Below are positions 13,101-23,535 of a stretch of 64,000 nt of DNA, in pieces. A model generated the notes under the pieces. It was not told the DNA's origin. It did not search any database and was given only the letters and a program-made list of their open reading frames with translations. The DNA is from Xiphias gladius (taxonomy: Eukaryota > Chordata > Actinopteri > Istiophoriformes > Xiphiidae). The position numbers and the translations under genes were made by a program. The stretch's first letter is position 1, and each line of letters starts with the position of its first letter. The stretch covers positions 13,340,706-13,404,705 of the forward strand of contig NC_053417.1 in assembly GCF_016859285.1 (NCBI RefSeq), in the 5' to 3' direction.

Positions 13101-16100
13101 TTTTCTTTAAATTGTGCTTTTACTGCTGTTGGAAGTCATGTCTGCCTGAAAACGTTGGATCCAGGTGAGATTACAGGGTTTCAGGCAGGCAGCACTGGTT
13201 TTGTGGTTCTGTCTAATGGTCAGTGTCTCTCATACTTTAGAGCTGGGTGACTGTTTTTGTATCCCACAGTTCTCATGAACCCAGCACATACAGATGTCAC
13301 GTCGTCATTTTATTTTCCAGACCAAGCTCTAAGTGTATAATATAGCCTATAAAAATTACAGTGACGTACGCTGTAGCACAGTGACACATTTTCTGTTGTT
13401 TTGTGCTCCAGCTCCCTGAAAATGACTGAAACAGTGACGACGAGGTTAGAGTGCTGACTTTAACTTTTAAAGAGTGGGTTCTTTCTGTCACAGTGCCAGG
13501 TAACTCATAACCCTTTGTTCACATTTTCTGCTCTATTGCCAGTCGGCCATCCTGCCATTTTTTTCCCATGTTCTGTAGTAGTCCTCAGTGTGTTCCCGCC
13601 TTCCACCATCACCTGATCTCCACACATACCTGCACACCTGCTCCCAGCTCGCTCACCAGCTCCCACATATATCTTCCTACCCCTTATGCTGCATTCATGT
13701 CATATCAGAGATATTGTATTTACAAGTTTTGGACTTGTAAGTAGCATTTGTGTCGAGATCAAAGTTGTTTTTACGATTGAGAAAAAAATCCAACTTGACA
13801 CTTAATAAAATGGAAGTGCCTGAAAACCAAACAAATATGGACGCCTCACACCAGCCAGAGACCATCCTTGAATGCAAGTAAACCCAAATGTAATGGATAT
13901 GTTGTTAAATTGTCAATGTGCAGAGATTTAATCCTCATATGACCAACTCTGTAATTATACAAAATATTTTTCCAATCTCTATAGTGGTGCTCTGTATTGT
14001 CTATGTCATAATCATAACATTACATCATCCCTGTCCTGTTACGCTGCCTGCCTTCGATTTGCCTGCCTGTTTGCTTCTGCCTTTTTGGTCATGTCAGCAT
14101 GTTGCTGCACCTCTTTTTTTTTTGAGAAAACTTTTTTTTACCAAATACACTTTGGTTTTACTTAACCTGTTCTTCCTGTGAGTCCACACCCCCTGTTGCC
14201 AATCTGTTACACACCCAAATCACAAAAAGGTCATCAGAGGACAGAAAACGTTAAAAAAAAAAAGAAAAAAAACTCTTTTCAATGCTCTTTAGGGGTGTTT
14301 GAGGGTGTTTTTATCCATATTGAATGAACACTATAGGACTCATAAAGCCTCCCCCTTGATATTAAGACAATGTGGAAAAACAATTATCCCAAACATACAA
14401 ACATGACACCCCAGGAGTTTTACGGCCTGGACTTTCCAAATCAGTCTTATGAAATCAATACAACTGATCATGTTGAGTCTTCTAGACTGAAGGCAGAACG
14501 CCCCTTACACAAACAGGAAGTGAAGATAGCCACAGTTTAGGCCTGGCAGAACATCAAACTAATACAGATTGACCTGGTGGTCCATGGATTGCAGACTTTC
14601 AACCGTTCATGAGATACTTTGGATTTATTTAAGTTTATTATCATTTTGGTCCCCTAAAATTGTGGTATCATGTATAAAAATTTTTCATTTAATGTGGATT
14701 TAAACACCTTCAATTCAAAGCTGAAAGTCCCTACTTTGATCTCATAGTCTTTGTGTCATTGAAAACAAGCCATGTGCTAGAGAACCGAGCACTGTCCTTG
14801 CCTCGATTTACAGACTGCACTCTATATTCCCAACTTTTTCACTGTACTGATCAATGTTGTATTATTAAAAAAACAAACAAACATGTAATAAATCTCTCTT
14901 ACAAATCTCCTGTGACTCAGCCTCCACAACAAATCTCCCGACCTCAGTTGCCGAGAACCTCTGACATAAAACAGATTTTTTTTTTTTTGTTGGTACACTG
15001 ACCCACTAGAGGGCAGCAGAGTAACGTGTTGGAGGTGTGAGTCGCACTGAAGCTGACACTGTCACGGTACCTGGATGTTGAGAGCGACTGTCAGCAGCAC
15101 ACAGGCAACACAGCAGGTCCCAAAACCACAGAGGAGGAGCAGCCGCCGTCCTGAGGCCTCCACGATGAAGACCTGGTGAGACACATTTCCTGGTAAGAAC
15201 TATTGTCTCCTGCTGAAATGATCGACTTGAGACTTCACCTCCTGCCCTCAGATGTTTCACCCTTTTAGCTTTTTCGAACTTTCAGTGAACAGGGTACCTA
15301 CAGCAGCTATGGTCATGAAGACGTTCACTGCCCCTGTTCCCACGGTGACGTACTGGATGTCATTCTGCTTGACCCCTGCATTGGCATATATGTTGTCTGC
15401 ATAGTAGTAGATCTGAGGAGGGAGAGATGAATGCATTGTTATGGTTAAAGAATGAGCAACTAGTTGGAGAACTGAGTGAATACAGGAGGAGGAGGATGTA
15501 ACAGTACTGTAGTTGAAAATGACTGAATTCAAAGCACTGAATGACTATTTTATCTGCTGCTAGAAGACTAAGCTGTTGTTCAAACGACACGCTAATCCAG
15601 TGTTAAATCTGCAGCAGAGGTAGTGTGGGCATCAGGGGGTTAGGGACAGGGATGAGGACAACTGGACAGGCAAGTCTCACCGCATTGACCCCCGACAGCT
15701 GCTGGCCCATGTTCATGATGACGATGGAGACCAGCTGCCAGCGGAGAGAGCGCTGGGACAGCAGGGTGAGCACAGACAGGCGGCCCTCGGCCCTCTCCGA
15801 CTGGTCCTCCAGACGCATCTCCGACAGCTCTGCATCCACGTCTTCCCAGCCACGCAGACGCTGTAGCGCTGAGGCCGACAGAACATGCAGACTGCCATTA
15901 ACTCACAGTTTCCGTTGCTGGTTTTTATTCACCAGCTTCTCCCTCCGTCTCTTCGCCGTCTGAAGGAGCATTTTGCATTTTTGCATTTTTCACCTTTCCT
16001 TGCCGTCTTCTCATCACCTCTCTGGATGACCATGTACCTGGGGCTCTCTGGGAAGAAGGGCAGCAGCAGGAGCTCGATCAGGGCAGGAATACCAGTCAAA

Positions 16101-17249
16101 CCCAGCATGAGAGGCCAACCTGGATACAGAGGGAACAGACACTTATTTTACCAAAAAGCTGAGTCTCCCAAACCATCATCTAAGGATGTCCTTCTACAAC
16201 AACTAACCAATAAGGGATGAGTTTATTACTATGGCAGTCAGTACCTGTGCTGTTGCCCAGTATGTTTCTGATGCCCAGCACTTGTGCACTGAGGATGCCA
16301 ATGGTGATAAAGAGCTGCGGTATGATGCCAAGGGCTCCTCTCAGGTTTTTGGGAGAAAGCTCACCCAGATACATGGGCACCACATTGGAAGACAGACCTG
16401 CAGACAGGAAAAGATGGATGAATGAAATCAAACAACTCCTACCTCGGCCTAATCCACGTACATGCCTTGCGGAGCTGAAAATACAGTGTCTGACCTGCAC
16501 AGATGCCCACTATAAACCTAGCCACAATGATGATCTCATAAGACTTGGCAATCTCGCTGACCCCCATCATCACAGCAGGGACGATGGAGAAGATGTTGTT
16601 GAAGAGGAGGGTGCCCTTCCTGTCATCGGGATCAGTGCATTTAAAGTCACATTAGACAAACAAGAATACAGTATCGTATCTACTCTCAGATGGGGCCTAA
16701 CATTCAGTATTACCTCCCTAGTTTGTTGACCAGAGGAGCCACCATCAGAGAGCCAAAGAAGCCTCCTAGCGGGTACATGGACACAGACAGAGACCAGAGC
16801 AGAGTCAAGAAACTCTCCTCCATCGGCCTACCGTAACGCTCCAGGTAGGTGGTATTATAGAACTGCTGCATGAACTAAAGAGAGCAGAGCAATACTGGTA
16901 TTAACACATCATCACATCACTGACACTGGCCTAGGTATAACTTTGAGTCACAGTAAAGCTTTTGTTTCTCTGCTCAGGTTACCGGTGATGGAGAGTTGAT
17001 CACAGCGACATTGTAGCCATACTGGAAGGATGAACCAAATGCAGATATGAGGGTTGCCAGTGCCAGGACTGCAGTTAATCTCTGTCGGGGGACAACAGCG
17101 CTCTATGTGAAACCTCTCTCCACTGTTTGTTCACTGTCAGAGAACAGACAAAACAAGACTTGAAATGTGATCGCGGTGACAATCACACCTGCACTCTAAC
17201 TCACCCCTCTCCTCTCCACAGGCTTTCCCCATTCCTCAGTCTCCGCCAT
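10167..17249 (-). CDS. slc2a5-like: Class II facilitative sugar transporter (GLUT5/GLUT7-like), 12 coding exons, 512 aa
   Basis: Exons in transcript order: 17249-17205, 17081-16983, 16874-16714, 16619-16495, 16397-16245, 16119-15994, 15868-15681, 15412-15302, 15172-15071, 12965-12890, 12671-12544, 10391-10167. Phases join without a stop. The 12-helix major facilitator protein would move hexose across the plasma membrane. Diagnostic signs are [12 protein letters not shown] in helix 1, GRKG near residue 101, PESPR at 218-222, QQLSGVNA at 292-299, GRR after helix 8, GPSPIP in helix 10 and PETK at 465-468. Most blocks resemble human SLC2A5 ([39 protein letters not shown]). The tail (FAKRN, ending KVTAF) recalls SLC2A7 more. 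It could be the single fish counterpart of the SLC2A5/SLC2A7 pair, or a teleost slc2a15-type gene; a phylogeny is needed to fix the symbol. The start was chosen as the only upstream ATG leading in frame to a GGG|GTGAGT donor. Confidence 0.9.
10449..10928. mobile_element. Palindromic MITE (family B, copy 1) in the last intron of the sugar transporter
   Basis: The ends are an exact 13-bp inverted repeat, ATACACTCAGTTG at 10449-10461 and CAACTGAGTGTAT at 10916-10928. The inverted similarity continues imperfectly inward (GTTTATTTGGTACATTTAGC against the complement of the right arm). About 480 bp, no coding capacity. Internal blocks such as TTTATGGTCATTC, TTGTCCATCCC and CAATGAGGGTAGAC are shared with the copy at 48995-49450. 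Confidence 0.8.
11605..12085. mobile_element. Non-autonomous DNA transposon copy (family A, copy 2)
   Basis: Same order of blocks as 1-412: GATGGATACCACTCTCA, TTAGTTTAGCTTAGCATAGA, CTGTCCAAAAGAAACCAAAC, GTATAAAAACAACA, GGTTATGTGCCGGACTATG, GGTTGCCTGACAACCTCA. The ends (TATTTTATGAAATACACTTAT and the TGTATTTTCCAAAATG block) are inverted relative to each other. It lies in the long last intron of the sugar-transporter gene. Confidence 0.7.
12972..15065. other. Long intron of the sugar transporter, no gene
   Basis: A 2.1 kb intron between coding exons 9 and 10. Two cytosine-rich, promoter-distal blocks (about 13530-13690 and 14030-14215) resemble degraded 3' regions of fish retroposons, but I cannot assign a family. 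A CTCF-like site sits at its exon-9 side (15003-15017). No coding exon or RNA gene was recognised. Confidence 0.4.
15003..15017 (+). promoter_or_regulatory. CTCF-like motif
   Basis: CCACTAGAGGGCAGC fits the core CTCF consensus (CCA-YAG-GGGGCRG type) closely. This is a motif match only; occupancy is unknown. Confidence 0.45.
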
Positions 17250-18825
17250 GGTTGTGTTTGGACTTGTTGTCACTTTCAGCAGTAACAACAGCGCACTGTT
17301 ATAACTGTACCACTGGATTCTGCGTGCCCTTTGGACACGAGATCAGAGAGCGTAGCAGATGTTTACGACTTGGCTTCAGTTATCGTTCCCATGTTGCTGA
17401 CTGTGCTCTCAGGTTCAGGAAGTTTTGTAATGCAATGCAGTCCAGATATTAATTCTGCCCTGGGCTGAGTGTTGATATTCGGCCATTTTATTACACTGCA
17501 CCTTCAGCTCAATTGGTTCAATTGATGAGATCTACAGCTGTCATTAAAGTCTGGAGTTATGTTATCATCAAAATGATAAAGTCAGAGGAGCATCTTTATT
17601 GCTTATCCACCGGCAGGCCGGATTAGAGAAGAGGTTTTATTACAAAATGATGACACAATGCCGAAGTCACAAACAGCTGGCAAAGCCTTCAGTGTTGATC
17701 CTTGTAGAATTTGAAGGATTTATCTGTTCTCACACTGAAGAAAAGTCCTCTCACACACACAGAATAATTTTCCGCAGAAACACCACAGCTGCGAATCTCT
17801 TCTTATGCTTGCTTTGTCTTCAATTTTTCATGTGCTGCATTGCCTCTTATCTCTAAAGCTGAGTCCATTTGTCAGTGCTATGGCCCTCGGGCTGTTTGCT
17901 CTTAAAGCTGGATGTTATTGGCTTCGGGGACACCTCACTGCAAAAACAAGGCTAAAGTGTATGTCTGTGAGTATATAATGCTGTTGTCAAAATTAAATAT
18001 TTAATATTCAGAACTACTGTATACTGTATATATATATTTATATATTCATACAGTTAACTAAAATATGGTTTGGTTTGATTTTTAAAAAAAAATAATTATA
18101 AGACCCAACAGATGTTATCTACATATGAATCGTGCTTTTATATACTTATATAACAGCTCGTTAACAGAAAAATCTTTCCATCAACGTTATAAATTAAATT
18201 ATTTATATCCAGTAGAATGTTTCATCAAAAGTTTCTTATCACAGCATTTTGAATGTCACATAATGGTTTTCTTTCATGATAGGATGTCATATATTTAGTT
18301 GACTGTTTGTTGTTGAGATTGCCTCTGTTTGCTGCTTATTATAACTGTAATATTTCTTCATGTCAGACAGTGAACGTCTGTGTCTATCGGGTACAAACGA
18401 TGGAAATAAGTCTTTGACTTTATTGTTCAACCCCTGACAAAATCTGATATGTTGTATTTTAAAAATATATCGGAGTGTTGTCAGTAATACTGAACCTAAA
18501 AAGCATGGCTTTAGATTTGGAAAGCTGCAAAAAAAAAATAATTTTTAATCCAGTTGAATACATGATGTATGAAAGAGAGTGAAATCCCATCTGGCAGTGC
18601 TTTGCTGAATTTTTTTCAGTGCTTTGCTGTTTTTACTACATTTGGCAGTAAAATTAACTTTGGCTACGAGGAGGCGTAAAATCTTGACTTTTGGTCCAAA
18701 TGACGGAGCCAATTTGCAGGATCCCTCATTAGGATAATGCACTTAAAGTCACAGTGAGATTATCACATTGTTTCCTTTTTGCACACCCTGCCACACCATA
18801 CACCTACAGTACTTTTGTAAAAAGA
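17250..18825. other. Spacer between sugar transporter and gpr157, AT-rich part
   Basis: Upstream side of the sugar-transporter start. I see no exon; the stretch near 17990-18250 is very AT-rich. The proximal promoter of the transporter must lie in the first few hundred bases, but no TATA box or obvious regulatory element is clear. Confidence 0.4.
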
Positions 18826-19215
18826 CATTGATTAGTCAAACAAGACTGAGACAGGGTCATACTAAATTGATTTCAGTGTTGCATCTCACGGGAAAGCCTC
18901 CAAAAGGGAACTGGGACTTTTGCCATCAAAGGACAATATTCATTCAGAAACAGATATTATTACAGTGTTAACTGGGACAGAGGAATTTAAAACCAGAGTT
19001 GTTCTTACCTGGTCATCTCCTTGATTACCTCAATAGATTACATCTCCCCTCTTTTATAGCTTATGTGATGGAATCTTTAAATAAAATCTGAGGATGGAAA
19101 TGGCTGGTGGAGTTCATGTTGTGGTTGCTAGCATCTCACCATTCAAAGAAGGAGAAGAAGAGAAACTTGTCACATGTAAAGTGCAAGTGGAAAGTGCAGT
19201 TTCACTGTGAATTTA
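18826..19215. repeat. Direct duplication, left copy
   Basis: Shares ordered blocks with 19918-20350: TTGCATCTCACGGGAAA, ACTTTTGCCATCAAAGGA, GAGGAATTTAAAA, GTGGTTGCTAGCATCTCACC, ATTCAAAGAAGGAGAAGAAG and a block ending in TTCACTGTGAATTTAA. Spacing between copies is about 1.1 kb. It may be an unnamed dispersed repeat present twice, or a local tandem duplication. Confidence 0.7.
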
Positions 19216-19244
19216 ATTATTCAACAAGACTCAAAGTCTCTGTG

Positions 19245-19905
19245 AGGCTGCACTGAGGTACAGCAGTGTCATTGTCAGCGCACTATGACAATGCTAACAT
19301 TTTACTGCTAAGCGGGTATACTGTTGACCGTGTTCACTGTGATAGTTTAGCATTTTAGCATGCTAACCTTTGCTAATTGGCACCAAACACAAAGTACAAC
19401 TGAGGCTGTTGGAATGGTCATCAGTTGTGACTGCATTTGGTCATGAACCACAGTAGTGGACAAATAAAAAAATTTGACGTGATGACGGTGCTTGAGGAAA
19501 AAGCTTTAATGGATCACCAAATCCATCCTGAGGGGGGCATTAAAAGAGTACCGATTTAGCATTGCTCTCCTATTGTTGGACTCACGGTGGACAGTTTGGA
19601 AAAAAGTTTTAAAATTTATGCAGCAGAACCTATTGTCTTTTGTTATTGCACACATGCTTCTTCCTTGTTTGTATCCGGTGCCTATAGTTTCCAACCATGC
19701 AGCTGAACTGCCAACAGGCACTATACAACTTTTTGCACATATACAGTGGTTCTGTCTGAGCCTGTACACAGACTTTGTTGAGAGTTTGAAGTTCCCTTTA
19801 ATATGAGTAGCAAATGTCATTTACATCCATCCAATAGTTGTTGAGATACTGTAGTATTCAGTCTGGACCAAAGTGGTGGACAGACTGACATCGCTGCCAA
19901 TAGCA
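19245..19905. mobile_element. Dispersed percomorph-type repeat (family E), interrupted by a nested insertion
   Basis: Blocks GTTTAGCATTTTAGCATGCT, CACCAAACACAAAGTACAAC, GGTCATGAACCACAGTAGTG, GGATCACCAAATCCATCCTG and CATCCATCCAATAGTTGTTG belong to a repeat I recognise as very common in percomorph genomes; the class is uncertain. The expected run between the CCATCCTGAGGGGG part and the CCATCCAATAG part is broken by a 262-bp insert at 19540-19801. Confidence 0.65.
19540..19801. mobile_element. Nested 262-bp TTAA-flanked MITE-like insert
   Basis: Begins TTAAAAGAG and ends CCCTTTAA, giving TTAA at both edges and a short inverted repeat (TTAAARG). This fits a non-autonomous piggyBac- or Kolobok-type element with a TTAA target duplication. 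It splits the surrounding repeat, so it inserted later. No coding capacity. Confidence 0.55.
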
Positions 19906-19917
19906 TGGCTAAAAAGA

Positions 19918-20350
19918 AGCTGATTAGTAAGATGAGACTGGGTTGTACAGAGCTAAATTTTATGTTGCATCTCATGGGAAAATAATTGGAATAATTGTGA
20001 CTTTTGCCATCAAAGGAAGCATGTGGAAAATGTCATCACTGTCATGATGTGATACTAATATTCAAGACAGGCAGCCATCACACTGTGAGTTGGGACATTA
20101 AGGAATTTAAAATCTGAATTTCAGAAAAAAAAAAATCAGACATTCAACAGTTTTCAGCAGTTTTTTTTCCAGACACTTTCATTTTTCTTAGCTGATGCCA
20201 TATGGGACCTTTAAGCAGAAAGTAGAGACAGCTGGTGGAGGTAATGTTGCGGTTGCTAGTATCTCACCATTCAAAGAAGAAGAAGAGCAAGGAAGACATG
20301 TCACATGTAATGTGCAAGTGCAACGTGTAGTTTCACTCTGACTTTAATAG
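19918..20350. repeat. Direct duplication, right copy
   Basis: Same block order as 18826-19215 (TTGCATCTCATGGGAAAA, ACTTTTGCCATCAAAGGA, AAGGAATTTAAAA, GCGGTTGCTAGTATCTCACC, TTCAAAGAAGAAGAAGAG, TTTCACTCTGACTTTAA). Moderate divergence with small indels indicates that the duplication is not recent. Confidence 0.7.
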
Positions 20351-21338
20351 CTTACTGCTGATTTCTACTAATTCACAAAATGAACAACTCTGGAAACCAA
20401 CCAGGAACCTCTTTGTTAGTGCTTGTAGCGTTTCTGAAGTTTTCTGTTGCGTGTGTAAAAAGTGTTCTGTCGCTTCTAATCCAAATGCAGCTCTGACCTA
20501 TTGCTCATTAACTTTCCTGGGCAATGTGTTTCGCGAATTGGCTTAGAGCCACTGCTGCAGCCAAATGAACAGCCTGTGTTGAAAAAAAAGGCCTCCATTG
20601 ACTTTACTGGTGAATGGTCACCTCATGCACTATAGTACAGCCCTGTGGTACTCTTTAGCTTAATGAATTAAGTGGGCAGAGGGCCAGCAGAGGAGAGAGC
20701 AGAAACTCCTCCCTTAAGCGTTGCTTTCGGCACCAGTCATTTCAATGTCAGCCAAATCTCAGAGCTGACGCAATGGATTAGTTCCTGCAGGAAATACAGT
20801 GTCAGTCATATGTGAGACCTCTGCCATCCTCAAGGACAAAAACCTGTTCATTGGCCGTTTTAGATATCAAACATAAACAGCATTCACTTCCCCCTTCTTC
20901 CCATGGTATCTGGTGTTCTGTCACTGTTACTGATGGTCCTAAGAGAACGAACTCTGCACTGTGTCCCATTTCTTTAGACCAGAAGTAAAATTAGGCTGAA
21001 GGAAAACTCTTTATCTCAAAGAAAACTGTGTACTCATGCTTCTAATATTTTCAGTATAAACAGGATAAAATCCCCATGTTCTGAAAAAGATACATGGGAA
21101 CTAACTGCCCTCATAAAAGTACAGTGTTGTTCATGGACAGACTGTGAGACAATGGGCCTCTGGGCACAGACATATATGTAAAGGGTCCCCCACCCCTCCT
21201 ACATAGGAGTGAGACACTGAGACTCAGAGAGGAACACAACGAGTCCAAACTCTCTTTGAGATCATTTTCTGTCTCCGCAGTTGTTTTACATCTCTTTGTA
21301 GTTGTTCTGCATCTCTTTGTGGGTGTTGTCTCTCTCGT
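20351..21338. other. Spacer, nothing recognised
   Basis: Unique-looking sequence with no exon, RNA gene or repeat that I can name. Further unassigned spacer continues from 21550 to 23535, where the 3' UTR of gpr157 must lie. A minus-strand AATAAA at 22464-22469 is a possible but distant poly(A) signal. Confidence 0.35.
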
Positions 21339-21339
21339 T

Positions 21340-21545
21340 ATGGTTGTACTGGTAAATGGTAAACGGACTGCACTTATATAGCGCTTTTATAGTCTGGTCT
21401 AGTCTTATCAACACACACACACACGGATGATACATCGGGGGCAGTTTGGGGTTCAGTGTCTTGCCAAAGGACACTTTGACATGTGGACTGGAGGAGCCAG
21501 GGATCGAACCACCGACCTTTCGACCCGTTCTACCCCCTGAGCCCC
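21340..21545 (-). mobile_element. tRNA-derived SINE-like element
   Basis: Read on the minus strand it starts with a degenerate tRNA-like head (GGCTCAGGGGGTAGAACGGG) and carries a clear B box, GGTTCGATCCC, followed by CTGGCTCCTCCAGTCC. The body (CAAGACACTGAACCCCAAAC, AAAGCGCTATATAAGTGCAG) ends near GTAAATGG. A short (CA) run interrupts it near 21411-21425. The family is common in teleost genomes; its age looks moderate. Confidence 0.7.
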
Positions 21546-23535
21546 CCCCCCTTTTTTTTCCACGGTTTTGTGCCTCTTTCTGGTTGTTTTATATCTCTTT
21601 CTAGTTGTTTGACTTTCCTGCCAGAAACGTTAACAGTCCCTTCAAACAGAGGCTGTAGTCCAGGGGCCTCTTGAAGCCCTGGGCCCCTGTGCCTGTGCCT
21701 GGTAGGCCCATTCAGTAATCCTTCCATGGTGTTGTTGCAGTGCAATAAAAGCCTGTCTGACTTGATATAAAGGATTGTTAAAACAGTACTATCCACTTCT
21801 GCATTGACTAAGTCATCAGAGCCACAGAGACCATACAACATCCATAAATCCACTTACCATGATGCCACCTACACAAGACTCCCTAAATAAGTGTTTTCCT
21901 CGGAGTCAAAGAAAACAATAATCACTTGAGGATTAGAGAAAATTGACTGTCAACACGGTGGAATTTCTCTTTCCTCACCTTTGTCAACAATCACCACAGT
22001 AATGAGTCTTATTTGTATATAGCTCATAATCTGAGAGACAGGCTCATTACAACTCAAAGGATCTTGAGACGATATTTAAAAGAGCTGGAGGAGCTATGGG
22101 AAGCGGCATTGTGGTTGTAAGGCAGGTCGGGCCCATGAGCCCTGTGGGGTTCAGTGGGTTCACACCCTCCTTGGTTGGAATGCCTTCGGCCTGCAGCTAA
22201 CTCTGGCAAATGGGAGCCAACAACAGCAGGGGTCAAAGGAGAAGTGAGGCTCATGAGAAAAGGCTCGGGTTTCAAGGAGGAAGGATGACATGTGATGATA
22301 GTTCATGCATCCTCCTGACCACAGTGACAGTAATGGTGCTGAGTTCATTTTGGTGACATGTCAAATGCTGATAGGCTTTTGCAACTACGGCATGAAAAAT
22401 GTTGCAACGTCCAGATTAGGCAAGAATGAACAGATTTGGAGAAACAATAGAGAAGTGTACTTATTTATTGAATTGAACACTGAGAAAACTGTGCCCATAT
22501 TGTCATTTCATTTAGTATATTTTAAAGACATGGTCAGATTGTAAGCAAGTTAATTGCACACAAACCTTTTGAACACACCCAAAGTCATATTGGATATACA
22601 CTGGAAAATTATTCTAATATTATATATAAGTTAAATTGCAGAATATATTAAAGTGATAATCTATCCCAAAATTTAACAACATAGAATATCTTGCATGAAA
22701 GATGACTGTAAAAACGTAGTAAAACTTATCAAGTGTCAAAACATTCACAAAAACTTGTCAAATCCCACCAGGAGCATTACTTTCTTTTACAGTGTTCATC
22801 TGATACTTGTTTCTTTCAAACACCCTTTGTTTTGCAAAAATATGACTAAATGCATTGCTTTCATGTTGTGCTTTCACCTTCCTCAAAGCATTGAGCCATA
22901 TTTTAGCAAAACAATGACTGAACATACAGAAAATTCAATCGGTGATAATAACAAGCTTAAACACATTTACAGTATGTTTATCACCCAGAGTGAAAATTCT
23001 TTTTTTTTTTACCTTTCCTTTACACTGAAATGCAGGTAATACATTAAATACAATATTTGACTACCCAGTGGAACAGGATGAAAACTGAATATTCATTTAA
23101 CAGTGATAACCTCAGAATGTAGGTGAGTCCACACAGTACATCAAAAATAAGGCTACAAAATTGTCCTTCGCAGAGTGAACCGGTTTTCAAAAAAGCAAAA
23201 AAAAAGAAAACATGTACAAAGGACAACTTACAGTGAAATGGCACTTTAAAGTTTGATGTGCAGCACATCTATCACAGAATGTATCTGCATGTGCAATTTC
23301 TGACATTTTCATAAATGCTTCCCCAAATGCTGGTGTGCAGTCAGGCAGCATCATCCTCATCACCCAGAGTGCAGGCATGTGACTTTTCCTGTGGCACACA
23401 TTGTGCACGCACCTGCAGAATCTGCAATCCTCTCTGCAGGCACTTGCTGTAATGAGGTTCAGTGTGAAGTGGGCGCCGTTCCACCGCTCCCTTTATGCCA
23501 ACCTTTGTCTATCTCTTCATCCACAGAATCGAGTA

